Shown here: positions 11,507 to 23,672 of the stretch, one piece after another
Layout of the letters: every line of letters starts with the position of its first letter
Position numbering within the stretch: position 1 is the stretch's first letter
Origin: Cycas panzhihuaensis
Taxonomy: Eukaryota > Cycadophyta
Length of the DNA stretch: 64,000 nucleotides
Reading direction: 5' to 3'
Assembly (NCBI GenBank): GCA_023213395.1
Contig: CM041465.1
Span: forward strand, 69,385,741 to 69,449,740
Position numbers and translations under genes: made by a program
Notes under the pieces: generated by a model
Seen by the model: only the letters and a program-made list of their open reading frames with translations
Databases searched by the model: none
Told to the model about the DNA's origin: nothing

Positions 11507-12683
11507 GGTAAGTGCCTCACTGGTAAGCATGTCTTGCTTGGGATACTTCCATGGACTTGTAAATCGAAGAACAACATTTGCACAACAATAAAATCGACAT
11601 GGAAATTTGCATGTAGTTGATGAAAATTTGATGTCTAGCAACAATAGAAAACTTCAATTTTGAATAGAATTTTTTTTTTTATCTTTCCTAAGTTCACTAA
11701 CTTAGAATACGTACATTAAATTGTTTCACATTCTATTTCAAGTTTGGTGTTTTAAAAAAGTTTTAGCCCTTGTTTTCATTCAATTAGGGATCATATGGTT
11801 TAAAGGGCCAAGTGTTTCTTTAAGAACCCTTATAGTACTTTTCCAAAAAAATAGAGATCACTTTTTTATAGTATTTTTCAATGCTCTCTTCATTTCCTAT
11901 TCAAAATTGTAATTTAGTATATTATCCAAGCACTTTTTTCTTTTTCAGGTACTAAAATAGTGGTTTTTAAGTGTCAAAAAAGCCACACTCACCTTAATAA
12001 AATAATTTTTTGTGGTATGTGGGTGGCCATCTTTTCTGGTTTTATGTGTCTCTAGTTAGCTTTCATTTCAGTTGTCTTTTTATGTTTTTGGAATAAGATC
12101 TAATTTAGCATCATTTCAAGTAGTATTAAAGCTTTATTTTTAGTGTATCAAATATTTGTATTTTTGAGAGTATAAATGTAAGATTTTCAAAAAATATATA
12201 TTGTAAATTTTAGTCAACCAGGTTTGTTCTATAAATTTTGCATGGTTATATCTTAGGTTTTGGAGCAAAATTGCAAAAATTGTAGCGAATTTAGTTTTGA
12301 TCTATTATCCATCGTTATCTTTAGGGTCTAAAATCTACAACTGCAACTTCAAATAACCATAACTTTAGCTAAAGTGTCTGATTGATCTCAAATATTTTTT
12401 TGAATAGATGTGTCTTAATGTCTACTTTCTATCAAAAGTGGTTTCATTGATTAGATATCAAAGTAAAGTTATTAATATTTTGGTAATAGGTACTGCTACA
12501 GTCTCTAAAAAACTATAATCATGACCCACCTTAGAAGGGCCATAACTTTTGCTACGTGTATTAGAATTCAATTTCGTCTAAAGAGTTGAAATCATGATTT
12601 AGAGACCATCATTTTGAGGTATTATTTAATATTTTTAGAGCTAACTTAATATAGTAGTTATTATTTAAAATTAATATTTAATT

Positions 12684-13170
12684 ATGGAGTTAGATATCCC
12701 TATTTTCATGAGAGAGGAAGAAGTATGACCCATAGAATTATTAGATAAGGTTGAAGCATGTTTTAAAATTATTAAAACATTAAAAATTATATTTTATCTA
12801 ATTATTGAGCTTTATTTGGGTGAAAAGGTTTGTGCATGGGCCTCTAATGTGTCTTGTTGGAATGAGTGGGAACACTTATAAAAATGACCTCTCATACTCT
12901 TTGACAAACAAATTGGAAGGTGGTGGCTTAAGTACCAGGATAAGTACATTGGCGAATATGCCTTTGATGAAGCTTTTACAAATTTTAAGAATAAATGTCA
13001 AGAGAGAAACCATGAAAACCTTCTTTAAGAAATCAATGCCAGAACTCTAGAAATCATGGCTAAATTAGGAATTCATTAGGAGAAAGTAAAAGATCGGGTA
13101 GGAGAAAGAGAAGAACAAATTAACAAACTAAAGAACAATTTATCGAAGATCCTATTGGTAAATAATATGG
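12684..13170 (+). pseudogene. Gag-like remnant in element Z
   Basis: With a few stops ignored, one frame reads MELDIPIFMREEEV, then DKVEACFKIIKTLK, GEKVCAWASNVSCWNEWEHL, WWLKYQDKYIGEYAFDEAFT and NFKNKCQERNHENLL, ending in a charged, coiled-coil-like tail (REEQINKLKNNL). The opening and the W-rich middle resemble retrotransposon gag proteins, but it is not the usual copia gag seen in V, U, R or Y. It may instead belong to an unrecognised insertion within Z. Confidence 0.4.
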
Positions 13171-13384
13171 TGAAAGTGTAAGTAACATGCATAAATTAAG
13201 CATGGAAATACTTGGCAATGAGGAGATATCAAGCGAAGGAATACCTATTAAGGAGGAGCTCAAAGAAGGAAGTGACGTACAAGACATCTCTTGGAAGGCA
13301 CTTGTTTTAAAATCTAATCTTATCATGGATTTGTTTATGTTTTTAGAAGTTTCCTTGTCCATCTTGATTTCCCAGATTCTATAG

Positions 13385-14195
13385 CCTTGAAAAATTCCTC
13401 ACCCCTTATACCACAAAGTCCTATAAACAAATTAAAACATGAAGCCCTAGATTTCCTATTCCTAGTAGGTGAAACTTCTATTCCACTTGAGGTATCCTTT
13501 CACATCCTATTCCCTAGAAAGTCTCTTTGTCACTGCCCCCATATCCCTCATCTTCCAACCCTCTCTTAGTAAGTTTCAACCCCTAACACTATTATTCTAC
13601 ACCCTCTCTACAAAGCATTATCTTTATTTCCTCTATAACCTCATCCTCACTACCACTAACCTTCTCACTACCCTATATTATTACCCCTTAACCCTTTGCA
13701 TTACTTTACAAATCATCTTTACATGCCATTAAGAAAATCCTTTTCTTATAAGGGGTGTGTAGCCCTTAATCCCCATCCGCTTTTCTTATCCCGATCAAAT
13801 CCCAAATTCACCAATAGATCTAGATTCATTGGCTTTTCATTCTGTATAACAACACCTTCATCACCTACAAATCCTTTTTGCTTACCTCTTATCCAACCTA
13901 GCCATCATATATCACATTCCTATTCAAGTTCCCATATATGTTTCCCCCTAGTTTCCCCCCTAAAATAACTCATCTATATCCTCCATGCCTTACATTTTTT
14001 AATTCCCTATACCTAATATGTACCCACATATACCTCCTTTCGTGTAATTTAAACCTTACATTCCATGCCCCTTATATGCAATCCTACCTTTACATTCCTT
14101 CCTATTATTTCCAAAATCTACCTTTCAAATATAATTTCCATATTTTACACTTTTCCTCTACAATCCCTCAATTTCCCCTTAAGGAGAAATGCAAG
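13385..14195 (+). other. Pyrimidine-rich block, about 0.8 kb
   Basis: The + strand is strikingly rich in C and T and poor in G, with many CCCC and CCTCA runs. Several overlapping open frames here (for example 13469-13732, 13696-13968, 13938-14273) arise because stops are scarce in such composition. They show no protein family features and are not called as genes. Confidence 0.7.
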
Positions 14196-14439
14196 TGGAC
14201 ACAATATACACTTAGGATGCAAGACCTTATAACACACAAGTTTGGGGACCAATCAAGGAAGAGCCACACATAAAAGCAATTCTAGATAAAGCACTATCAC
14301 AAATAAAAAAAGGATATATATGGGTTGCTTCGAGACAAGAAGATGATAGAAAATCTAAAACCTCTGATATTCAAGCCCTAATAGGTAGAGGATTAAAGAT
14401 ATATACATAAGGATATATATGCTCTAGACTCCAAGTAAC

Positions 14440-14800
14440 AAAATTACAAATACTTCATGGTCGAAGTATTATTTGAAGGAAGGATAGATTGTAATGATTT
14501 TATTCCATTAATGAGAAGTTGGTATTTTATTAGAAATTAGTTTTATTAGGGACTGATACTTTTAAATTAATATGAAATTAATTTTTATATTAAGAAGTTG
14601 GTATTTTACTATTAATATTATTATTAAAGTTTATTTTTTTAATAGAGAGCCATACTGGCATCTATAAATAGGGGAGACCACTAACTCATTATATAAGTTT
14701 TATTTTTAGGTTAATCCTAATTTTATTTGACACTTAGTACCTAAAGCAAATTGTTTATTCAACTTTTATTTCAATTTTTTTTTTATAACAAAAGAAGATC
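14440..14800 (+). promoter_or_regulatory. Possible LTR or promoter remnant with TATA-like box
   Basis: CTATAAATAGGGGAGACC (14664-14681) is a good TATA box in an AT-rich setting with a repeated GAAGTTGGTATTTTA motif (14515 and 14605). It could be part of a truncated LTR inserted just before the Z RT. No partner copy was found in the window. Confidence 0.3.
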
Positions 14801-16150
14801 CAACTTAGAATCACTTCAAAATTTCATTTTGATGGTACAATTGAGTGTCACTAAGCTTACTTGGTTACAAAAGACTTAAAAAAAAAGGGTAGTGTTGATT
14901 ATAAGGAGACCTTTGCACTTATTACAAATATGAATATTGTCAGACTTGTTGTAGCTTTAATTCTTCAATGCACATAGCAAATTTACCAAATAGATGTCCA
15001 GATTACGTTTCTTAATGACAACTTGTTTGAGGAGGTGTATCTAGAACAATCTCCTTAATACATCACTCATGAGAAGGAACATATGGTATGTCGCCTTAAA
15101 AAGACTTTGTATGGGTTGAAGTAGGCACCACATGCTTGGTATTTAAAATTTGATTATTTTTTGAAATATGACTTTTATTGATCTTTATCAAATCCAAACT
15201 TGTACACCAAGGTTAAATACTAGTATGTAACACTTGTCATTCTATATATAAATGGCTTAGTCACCACTAAGAATGACTCATATATAATCGAGAGTCTTTA
15301 AAGGGATTTGAAAAGAAGTTTCAACATCACTGATCTTAGACTTCTTTACTACTTTCTTGGCTTGGAGGTTTGGTAATAACCAGGTAGCATTTTCATATTA
15401 TAAGCTAAGTACACTTAGGGCATTTTGCTTAGGTTCATAATGGAGGATTGCAAACCCTTACCAACTCTTATGGAGACTGGTACTAAGATGCCATTTGATG
15501 AAGAAGTTAAATTTGTAGATCCCATTCTTTTTAAATGGTTCATGGATAATCTAATTTATTTGACTAACACTAAATTGGATATCTCATATGTGGTTGGGAT
15601 TTATTCTATATACACGTCTAAACCTAATTAGATACATTAAAATATTGTAAAAAGAATACTCATATATTTAAAAGAAATATTGTGGCATGTGCTATACTAT
15701 ACTCATAACGAAAACTTCACTTTGGAAGGGTTCTCGAATTCTGATTGGGCAGGTTGCCAGGATAACAGGAGATCAACCTCATGTTATTATTTTAACCTTG
15801 GGTCAGTAATTGTTTCATGAAGTTGCAAAAAATAACAAAACATTACTCTTTCTTCCACTGAAGTAGAATATAAAATTGTCGTCAACATAGCTTGTGAGGC
15901 TCTCTGACTATGACAAATTCTTGAAGAGCTTGGACTCGAGCAAACCCATCCTACGAAGCTTCATTGTGATAATCAGAATGTGCTCAAGATGACCAAGAAT
16001 CTAGTTTTTCATATAAAAACCAAGTGAATAGAGGTCCATCATCACTTTATTAGAGAGCATATACAAGATGGTGAGATCAACCTCATTTACAAGACTACAT
16101 ATTAACAACTTGTAGACATCTTTACCAAAGCACTTGGTAGAGAAAAAAAA
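14801..16150 (+). pseudogene. Copia RT and RNase H remnant of element Z
   Basis: RT starts at FHFDGTIEC (14820) and runs through GSVDYKETFALITNMNIVRL (14890-14950), LKKTLYGLK (15097), a decayed catalytic box (ILYINGLVTT near 15243) and LLYYFLGLEVW (15343). It continues into the palm-to-RNase H linker PILFKWFMDNLIYLTNTKLD. RNase H shows FSNSDWAGCQDNRRSTS (15732), LSSTEVEYK (15850), LHCDNQNVLK (15960) and HHHFIREHI. It belongs to the same clade as element E. Stops and frameshifts throughout. Confidence 0.85.
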
Positions 16151-16208
16151 TAAAACATTATGAGATGACCTAGGAGTTCAACTTAATGATGTGAACATTA
16201 ATAGGGAG

Positions 16209-16647
16209 TGTTAGAACCTTTATATTTTATTATTAAATAATATATTATTATTTATCACATTATAATTAATATATAATGTAAATTGTATGTAATATTATAT
16301 TCACTTGTTTGCTTGAACCATATGAATACTTCTCACTTCATATATGAGTGACAAGTGTCACAATCACATGGATTCACTTACATAGATCAAATTGAGCATC
16401 ATTCTTGATCTAAGTGAACTCTTCACATATAATGGTATGTGACGTGTCACAATCCTAAGTACTCACTTACACTATTTAAAGGGATCATTTGTTTGTTTGT
16501 ACTATGTTGGATAATGTATGCATTGCTATTTTAGGAGAATGTTATTAAAGTATAGATCAATTCTATCTTCTCTTCTATGCCAATTTTGCTCTTGAGCGTT
16601 GATCATTGTCTCTCCACCTCAGTTGGCTCAAGATCCTACTTTTCTTA
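16209..16647 (+). repeat. 3' LTR of element Z
   Basis: 439 bp, starting TGTTAGAACC after the tract AATAGGGAG and ending just before the duplicated target ATCTC. It includes a short internal tandem duplication absent from the 5' copy. Confidence 0.85.
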
Positions 16648-16652
16648 ATCTC

Positions 16653-17274
16653 ATGTTGTAGTGAGGGTGACAAACCCTAGTATGCAATAGCCTTTTGATT
16701 TGCCCAGCAAAAGAAGTTTACCATATCAAAGATCTTCATAAGAAAATTATTCCACACAAAAAATTGACCATGTGTAAACATATCATATCAGTAGATTTAG
16801 AGGTGTTTGCCTCATAAGAGTTGTGGACGCATGCTTTAACATTTTTTTAAAAAGTTCAAATGGAGGTGGGTAATGTCTCCACTCTCTCATCTGCACATCT
16901 ATGAGTCAACTCTTCTAGTTATCCACATAGGAGACCAAAAGGCTGCCCAATTGCTTCCTTGCCAAAAGCCACATGTAACTCTTACCAAATTGAAGACAAA
17001 TTGAAAAACTTGGGAGTTGTCAGTGAACATTAGTTTGCTCTATTCCAACAAATATAATGAAGCTACTTTGAGTATTAAATTTTAAAAAATACCTCAAAAT
17101 TCTCTTTCCCTAGATTTTTTTTTAATTATAAACTTTCAATAATAAGTTCACATATTTTTCAATGGTGAGGGAAGAACCCACTTGTTGGCCTTCCAAGAGT
17201 CATTATATTCCTTGTATACTCTTAAGTAGTATGAATTTCTTTTAGTTCTTCCAGTATCCTCTATTTTTGTTTAA
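16653..17274 (+). other. Leader of element Y, continued
   Basis: Resumes the untranslated region broken by Z and leads to the Y gag start at 17275. No other structure seen. Confidence 0.55.
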
Positions 17275-18060
17275 ATGGTTGCCATTTACTCTCTACCTAA
17301 GCAAGATAAACTCAATAGTGAGAACTATAGAACATGGAAGATCAAGATGAGAAGTATTTTGATAGCAAAAGATGCATGGAAGATAGCAAATGGAACAAAG
17401 ACAAACCCATCTAATCTTGATGAGTTGAAAGTTTTCCAAGAAAATGACAGAATAACAACAATTACAATTACACTCTATGTTACATATCACATCCTTTTGT
17501 ATATCCTAGAAATAATGACATCAAATGAAGCATGGGCCATCCTCTAATCCATGTTTGAACTAAAAGACACATCCATTATAGATACATCAAGTCCTTTACA
17601 ACATGAAGCTCAAAGAAGGTGAAATAGTGATAGATTGTTTAACAAAGATGAAAGAAACTAGGAAACAACTTGGAGCTACTAGAGAAAATATTGGGAATGG
17701 GGAATTTGTTCAACTAACCCTAAACAAGCTTCCTAGATCATTTGACAAATTGGTAACTCAATTTACCATCTCAAAAGTAGCCAAAACCATGACCTTCGAG
17801 GAGCTAAGGGGTCTTATGCTATAATAAGAGCTCAGGAATAATAAATAGGATGAAGAAATAAAACTTGAAGGGATTTCCTCCTCAAAATTAAAATAAAAAA
17901 GACTAAGGACTAAAGCACCAAAAGAAGAGTTCATCATATCAGAAAGAAGCAGTTGTTACTACTATGAAAAACTGGGACATCTCATCAAGGATTACAGAAA
18001 AAGGAAGTTTGATATACAGAAAAAGAAGAGATACTTGGACAACATCTCATAATTAAGAGA
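17275..18060 (+). pseudogene. Copia gag remnant of element Y
   Basis: Starts MVAIYSLPKQDKLNSENYRT and continues WKIKMRSILIAKDAWKIANG, the conserved copia gag (UBN2-type) opening. It then runs through frames reading LQHEAQRR and KLPRSFDKLVTQFTIS (about 17725). A zinc knuckle at 17956-18000 reads CYYYEKLGHLIKDY, with two of its Cys/His ligands replaced by Tyr. The first 91 codons are open, then frameshifts intervene. Protease and the first half of integrase are missing directly downstream (about 18060-18120). Confidence 0.85.
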
Positions 18061-18119
18061 AAATGAAGAAGAATTTACATTTATCGCTATCCTCTCTACA
18101 AAGTAGCTTTCTTCAGAGT

Positions 18120-18413
18120 CAATGTGCCAATTATTGCACTGACAATGGGGAGGAATTCAACTCTAATATTTCTTTTAAATACTCCAAAGCTTATGGGATC
18201 AAGAGATAATTGACAACCCCCTATACTCCTAAATCAAATGGAGTGACTAAAAGGAAAAATAGAACCATCACAGAAATAACAAGGAGCATGTTAAAAGTAA
18301 AAGGGATATCAAATAAATTTTGGGCCAAAGTAATTAAAACAATAATCTACCTTATCAACATAAGTCCAACAAAAGCTGTTAAAAAAAAAAAGAAAAACTC
18401 CAGAAGAAGCTTG
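18120..18413 (+). pseudogene. Copia integrase fragment of element Y, left part
   Basis: Reads CTDNGEEFNSNISFKYSKAY (second catalytic Asp), then LTTPYTPKSNGVTKRKNRT, where the third catalytic residue (usually E in NGVAERKNRT) is now K. It continues to FWAKVIKTIIYLINISPTKA and TPEEA, where W cuts in at 18414. The next codons (W.SRKPNVSHLRIF) resume at 28401, which fixes the insertion to a single point in the frame. Confidence 0.85.
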
Positions 18414-18642
18414 TGTTGGAATATTAATGCATATTTGTTTTGTCCCACATGCAAGTCGGTTCCACTATCACTATATTGACTTGTATTATAAATACACAAT
18501 ATTGTGTATCATATTATATCTATTGTAATCATGTTGTAATGATATTTTATTAATATAATGGAGGTACCTTAAGGGTACCGTTCAATCCTAGAGGTGTTTG
18601 TTCTGTTTGTGAATATCTTATTGCAGGTTCTATTTTCTAACA
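18414..18642 (+). repeat. 5' LTR of element W
   Basis: 229 bp, TGTTGGAATATT to TTTCTAACA. A TATA-like TATAAATACACAATATTG lies near 18487. Nearly all differences from 28172-28400 are C/T or G/A transitions. Confidence 0.9.
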
Positions 18643-18668
18643 TAGAATCAGAGCGCTCAAGTTGAGAG

Positions 18669-18883
18669 TGACGGAAATCTCAATTGAGATGAAGTAGAAA
18701 AACTTGCATTCCTTGGAGATTCAGTCTCCTTAAATATACATCATAAAAAAATGACCGTTACAAACTGAGATGTAACCGATCAATATGGGACAACCAAGTG
18801 TCAGAATCTTAGATTTAAGTTACATTTGAGGGGGTGACTCAACATGGCCCCTCTTTACTTAGATAAAACATTACATTTCAACA
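18669..18883 (-). repeat. 3' LTR of element V
   Basis: 215 bp. By eye it has five substitutions and three single-base length differences from the 5' copy. Confidence 0.95.
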
Positions 18884-18890
18884 CCCTCTC

Positions 18891-20410
18891 TTAATGTTTT
18901 ATCTCTAACAAACCTAATTTGTTTCTTAGATATTGAAGTCTTTCTCTTCTAAGAGATTTTGTCAGAAGATCTGCAACTTGTTCAGAAGATGGACAATATT
19001 CGAGGTCAATTTCCTTGTTGTGGACTTTTTCCCTTATGAAATGATGATGGACTTCTATGTGCTTGGTTCTTGCATGAAACACTGGATTTTTGGTCAACTT
19101 GATGGCACTCTGATTGTCACACTTTAGAGGAGTTGCTTCATTTTGTTGTTGTTCCAGGTTGATCAGAAGTTGTCTCAACCACATACCTTCGCATGTTGCT
19201 GTGGCAGTTGCTTTATATTCTGCTTCGGTGGAAGACAATGCAATAGTAGCTTATTTTTTACTACACCATGAGATTGCTGAAGGACTCAGGGAGAAACAAT
19301 ATCCACTAGTAGACTTCCTTTGTTCCTTGTCTCCTGCCCAGTTAGAGTTGCAATATCTTGACAATTTTGTTGATCCTCCTTTTGGATATACCAGTTTTAG
19401 GTTTGTTGTTCCCTTTAGGTATCTTAGAATTCTCTTTACAGCCTTCCAGTGTCTTAATTTAGGATTCTGCATATATCTGGATACTAATCCCACTGAGTGA
19501 GATATGTCAAGCCTGGTAGCTGTTAGATAAATTAGACTTCCGATTAATTGTCTGTATAGAGTGATGTTTGCTGCCTCCTCCATATCATCTACCATTAATT
19601 CATAATTTATTTCCATAGATGTGGCACAAGAATTGTAATTTTCCATCTGAAATCTGGCAAATAAATTTCTAATATATTTGCTTTCGGACAGAGTTATATA
19701 ACTTTGTTGTTGATATATTTCTAATCTCAGGTAGTAATTCAAAAGGCTCAAGTCTGTCATTTCAGACTTTTGCTTGAGTTGTTCTTTTATGTCTTTAGTG
19801 TCTTTTTCATCATTCTCAGTGAGAAGCATATCATCAATATAAACGATAATTATTGTGATTTTGCCATCCTTTTTCCTTATGTATAGGCTAAGGTCTGAAT
19901 CACATCGTTTAAAGTTGTTCTCTTCTAGAAAATGATATAATTTTGTATACCAGGCTCGAGGGGCCTGCTTTATACCATATAATGCCTTTTTCAGTCTGCA
20001 TACTAGATGCTATTGTCATTCTTTAATATATCCTTCAGGCTGTTTTGAGTAAACTTCTTCTTCCAATTCTCCATTCAAGAAAGCACTCTTTACATCTAGT
20101 TGAGAGATCTTCCAATTCTGTGTTGCAGATAGTGCAATTACTGTCCTTATAGTGTTCATTTTGGCCACAGAAGAGAATGTTTCATTAAAGTCTATTCTAG
20201 TTGTTTGAGTGTACCCTTTTGTGACCAATCTTGCTTTATACTTTTCTATTTTACCACTCATTCATTCTTTGGTTTTGTAGACCCATTTATAACTGACAGC
20301 GGATTTATCAGTAGGTAATTCTACCAATTCTCATGTCTGATTCCTTTTAATTTAGTCTATTTCATTGTCCATGGCTATCTTCCATACTTCCTGATCTTTG
20401 GCTTTTTGAA
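18891..20410 (-). pseudogene. Copia RT and RNase H of element V
   Basis: Reads KIEKYKARLVTKGYTQTTRI, FNETFSSVAKMNTIRTVIAL and QLDVKSAFLNGELEEEVY (20261-20030), then LVCRLKKALYGIKQAPRAWY and the catalytic box VYIDDMLL (about 19840; YVDD is usual). LLNYYLRLEIYQQQSYI follows. RNase H carries NSNWAGDKEQRKSTSGYCF, ALSSTEAEYKATATATCEGM (E at 19220), [13 protein letters not shown] and HHHFIREKV, ending near 18891. The frame is broken near 20015 and 19250 only, so decay is light. It ends a few bases before the 3' purine tract. Confidence 0.95.
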
Positions 20411-20639
20411 AAGTTTGAGGTTCGATTCTACTTAGCAGAGATTTTGTTTTTTTACTTCTTGTTCTATGTTCCATCACATTGCCTTTTCTTTCCTCAATTG
20501 TTTTAATGTACCATTTAGGTAGCTTCTTTTGTTTTTGTGATCCTTCTTTACTATTAGTCTCTTCTGTTGGTTATTCTATGACCGATTCTGCTTCATCTGT
20601 TGTTTCATTTTGGCCTGACGAAAAAGGAGAGGATGGTAC

Positions 20640-21683
20640 TTCTTCTGAGGTGATTTTAGATGTGGCTTCTTACTCAATTTCCTTTTCACTTTCTTCAATA
20701 ATTCTGACTTGTGCATGTTCAGTTAAACTATCTTCTTCATTGAAAATTACATCTCTGCTTACATAGATCTTATTGGTTTTAGGATCTATGCATTTGTAGG
20801 CTTTTGAATTTTTGCTATAGCCTATCATAATACATTCTGTGCTTTTTGCATCCATTTTAGACCTTTTTTTGTTGGGTATATGAACAAAGGCTTGGCTAGC
20901 AAAAATCTTAAGTGAACTTACATAAGGTTTCCTACCTGTCTAGGCTTCTTCTGAAGTGATGTCCTTCAAGGCTTTTGTTGGACTTCGATTTATTAGGTAG
21001 CAAGCAGTACTTACTACCTCTGCCCAATAACATTTTGATACACTCTTTTCGTAAATCATACTTCTTACCATCTCCATCAAGGTTCTGTTTTTCCTTTCTG
21101 CTACTCCGTTTGACTGTGGTGTGTAAGAAGTTGTAACCTGTTTACGTATTCCTTGAATTTTGTAATAGTTCAAGAATTCCTTTGATATGCATTCACCTCC
21201 TCCATTTGATCTGATACATTTAACTTTTGTTTTTGACTCCATCTCTATTTCTGCTTTGAATTCTTTAAATACTTCAAAAACTTCTAACTTGTTATGGAGA
21301 AAGTATACCCATACCTTCTGAGTGAAATCATCGATAAAGGTCAGAAAATATCTGCATCCATTGACTGAGAGTGGTGTAATAGGACCACAAAGGTCTGTAT
21401 GGATCAATTCCAACTTTGATTGTGATCTCCAGGTGCTTTTTTTGAAGGGATGTCAGTGTTGCTTGCCAAATTGACAATCTTTACAAACAAAGTTATTAGA
21501 GGAGATATGAGACAATCTATTCACTATACCTAATTTTTCCATTAATTTTAATGTTTCAATTGGGAGATATCTATACTTCAAATGCCAAAGTTTATTATTA
21601 GGTTTAACAACAGTATAAGCTTTTTCTTCCAAGTTCAGAAGTATATGATTTGATAGAAGTTTGTACAGATCATTACATCTCAC
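20640..21683 (-). pseudogene. Copia integrase of element V
   Basis: The GAG-pre-integrase zinc domain reads LWHLKYRYLPIETLKLMEKL and CKDCQFGKQH (21600-21453). The core opens with HTDLCGPITPLSVNGCRYF (first Asp, 21404) and holds NGVAERKNRTLMEM (the Glu, about 21090). The second Asp is lost: the usual RSDNGGE motif reads RSNGGGE (about 21205), so the enzyme would be inactive even where the frame is open. The C-terminal part reads CIMIGYSKNSKAYKCIDPKT (20835-20775), followed by VSRDVIFNEEDSL. A frame break lies near 21430. Confidence 0.95.
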
Positions 21684-22977
21684 ACCTTTTGCAATAATTT
21701 CTCCATCTTTTTTTGATGTCTAAAATATAACAATATCTTTCTTCATGAAAAACTATTCTTAAACCCTTTTTGCTGAGTTGTGAAATAGAAAGAAGGTTCA
21801 TTTTTAATCCAAGAACTAGGAAAACATTTCCAATTTTCTTTATATCCCCCTACAGATTGATAGTAATAGTCCCAACCCCTTTTATGTCAAGTGGATATTT
21901 GTCGCCTAACTCAACTGATTTGTCGAAGTCGCAGGGTTTTAGGGTCTCAAGCTAGTCTTCACGACTGATCATATGTCTCGAGGCTCCTGAGTCAACATAC
22001 CATATGTCATCATCTTTTAAGCTGGTAGCCAAGGCGACAACGAATGCAGTCTCCTCTTCCTCTTTTTCTATATTTTCTTTGCTATATCCTCCAACAGGTC
22101 GTTTTTCCCTCTGGATATCACTTCTTCGTTGTGGGCACTGATATGGGTAATGCCCAGTTTGTCCAAAGTGGTAGCATATGTCAAAAATTTTGCAGCTGCT
22201 GGAGATATGCTCGGTTTTTCCATAATTGAAATAGATTTTGGTATCTTTACTTCGTCTACTTCCCCTTGAATCTTGCTAACATTCACGTCCTCTAAAGTCT
22301 AGTGTCGAGCCTCGTCCACGAGTTTGATTTCTACTGCGTGGCCCTAGGTTCAACCTAGATGCAAAAACATCCTCCAATTCCGAAGAGTCCTCATACGTTT
22401 TATTTCTTTGTTCCTGTCTTAACAGTAGTCTTGTTAATTCATCAAGAGTTATTTTATCAATTTTATCACTATTTGTGATAGTATCAATGGTTGTGTTAAA
22501 AGATTTCGGTAGCTTGGTTGCCACTAGTTCCACTAACTCTTGTTCAGAGATCAGACCTCTTACACTCGATAAATTATTGTGAATTGAAATAACCTTGTGC
22601 ATGAACTCTATTATATTTTCACTTTCTTTCATGTGTAATCTATATAATTCTTCCTTAAGGGCAATTATTCTGGCTTTATTTTTCTGCCCATACAAATTCT
22701 CAAGACATTTCCAGATAGCAAAGGACAAATTTAAATTTTCAACATATATCAAGATTGAGTCAAAATTTGACATTTTCAGAGTGAGCACACCTATATTATT
22801 TCTTTCTTCTCAGCTTGCCAGCTTTGTATCTGAGTCATTAGGATAACTTTCAGTTCTATTTGTAATGTTCCAGGCATTTTTGACTCTTAAGATAGTTTCT
22901 ACCTTTATCTTCTAGACATGATAGTTAGGATCAGTTAATTTTTCTAGTTCTAACAAGGATATAAGAGTAGAAGCCAT
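21684..22977 (-). pseudogene. Copia gag and protease of element V
   Basis: The start ATG at 22977 (MASTLISLLELEKLTDPNYH) sits 34 bases after a GTAC-rich leader module. One Trp codon of the gag core has become a stop (22910 region). The gag body continues with LSFAIWKCLENLYGQKNKAR and LYRLHMKESENIIEFMHKVI, then an RG-rich stretch (SRNQTRGRGS) and a zinc knuckle CYHFGQTGHYPYQC (about 22165-22120, second Cys now Phe). Protease follows with WYVDSGASRHMIS (about 22000-21965), whose DSGA active site is intact. Confidence 0.9.
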
Positions 22978-23010
22978 TTAATCTGAGAAAAAACTGAACA
23001 TAGCCTGGGT

Positions 23011-23070
23011 CGTACACCTATACGAATTTTCGTACGAAAATGAACCTGTACAGATTGGTACGAAATGTAC
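23011..23070 (-). promoter_or_regulatory. GTAC-rich leader module 2 of element V
   Basis: Contains CGTACAC, CGTACG, CTGTACAG, GGTACG and TGTAC within 60 bases, just upstream of the gag start. The same position carries such a module in U (40951-41010) and R (52241-52291). Function unknown. Confidence 0.5.
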
Positions 23071-23470
23071 CTCAAAAGAAAGGGAATGAAGTGAGGATTC
23101 TGGATCTGCTATTATTTTTCCAAAATAGCTTATAGATTATGAGAAATCTGGCTCGAAAACCAAAAGGGCGTGGCTAGGGCAAAACCTGTTTTTGCTTATA
23201 ACTTCACAAATAATTCATCAAATTACTCAAGATCTGTCATAATATCTTCTTAAGGCTCAGATGCAGAGTACATCAGATTTGATCCAAAAAAATTGAGAAA
23301 TTTGAAAGAAATATGCATAAATACTTCCAAACTCGCGTGGCTGAAAAAGTGGCAAAAACCCCTTTCAGACTTTGTCAGATGACTTCGACCCTGAAGAGAA
23401 GAGTGATGGAGAGGTTGAGATCTGCTTGCTAGTAAAAATTCGTCTCAATTTGAGACACTTGAGTTACTGT

Positions 23471-23510
23471 TAGTACAGTCGTACGTTTCCGTACACAGGT
23501 CGTATAGTAC
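23471..23510 (-). promoter_or_regulatory. GTAC-rich leader module 1 of element V
   Basis: TAGTAC, AGTCGTACG, CCGTACAC and TAGTAC in 40 bases, closer to the primer site. Matching modules lie at 41394-41434 (U) and 51785-51832 (R). Confidence 0.5.
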
Positions 23511-23672
23511 TTCTAATCATCTTCAGATCTACTCTTCTGACCTTGACACTTAGTTTCACTTCCTGTTACCTTCTGTATTTGCTAGCTTCTCTATCTCTCT
23601 CACACCAGAATTGTCTCTATTAACCACCAAAGACCCTCTCTCAAATAGGCAGGATGACCTGCTCTGATACCA

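Larger units (their letters stand above)
10443..16647 (+). mobile_element. Copia element Z, nested in the leader of Y
   Basis: Bounded by LTRs 10443-10856 and 16209-16647 and by the perfect 5-bp duplication ATCTC (10438-10442 and 16648-16652). A primer site TGGCATTAGAGC starts at 10860. The interior has a long leader with 36-bp repeats, a gag-like stretch, a pyrimidine-rich block, and a + strand copia RT/RNase H. Protease, integrase and the RT N-terminus are missing, so it is internally deleted or rearranged. Confidence 0.85.

Noticed and set aside
13469-14273. Several overlapping + strand open frames
   Set aside because: They arise from C/T-rich composition with few stops; no protein motif.
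19114-19500. + strand 128-codon frame over V RNase H
   Set aside because: Shadow of the minus-strand copia RNase H.
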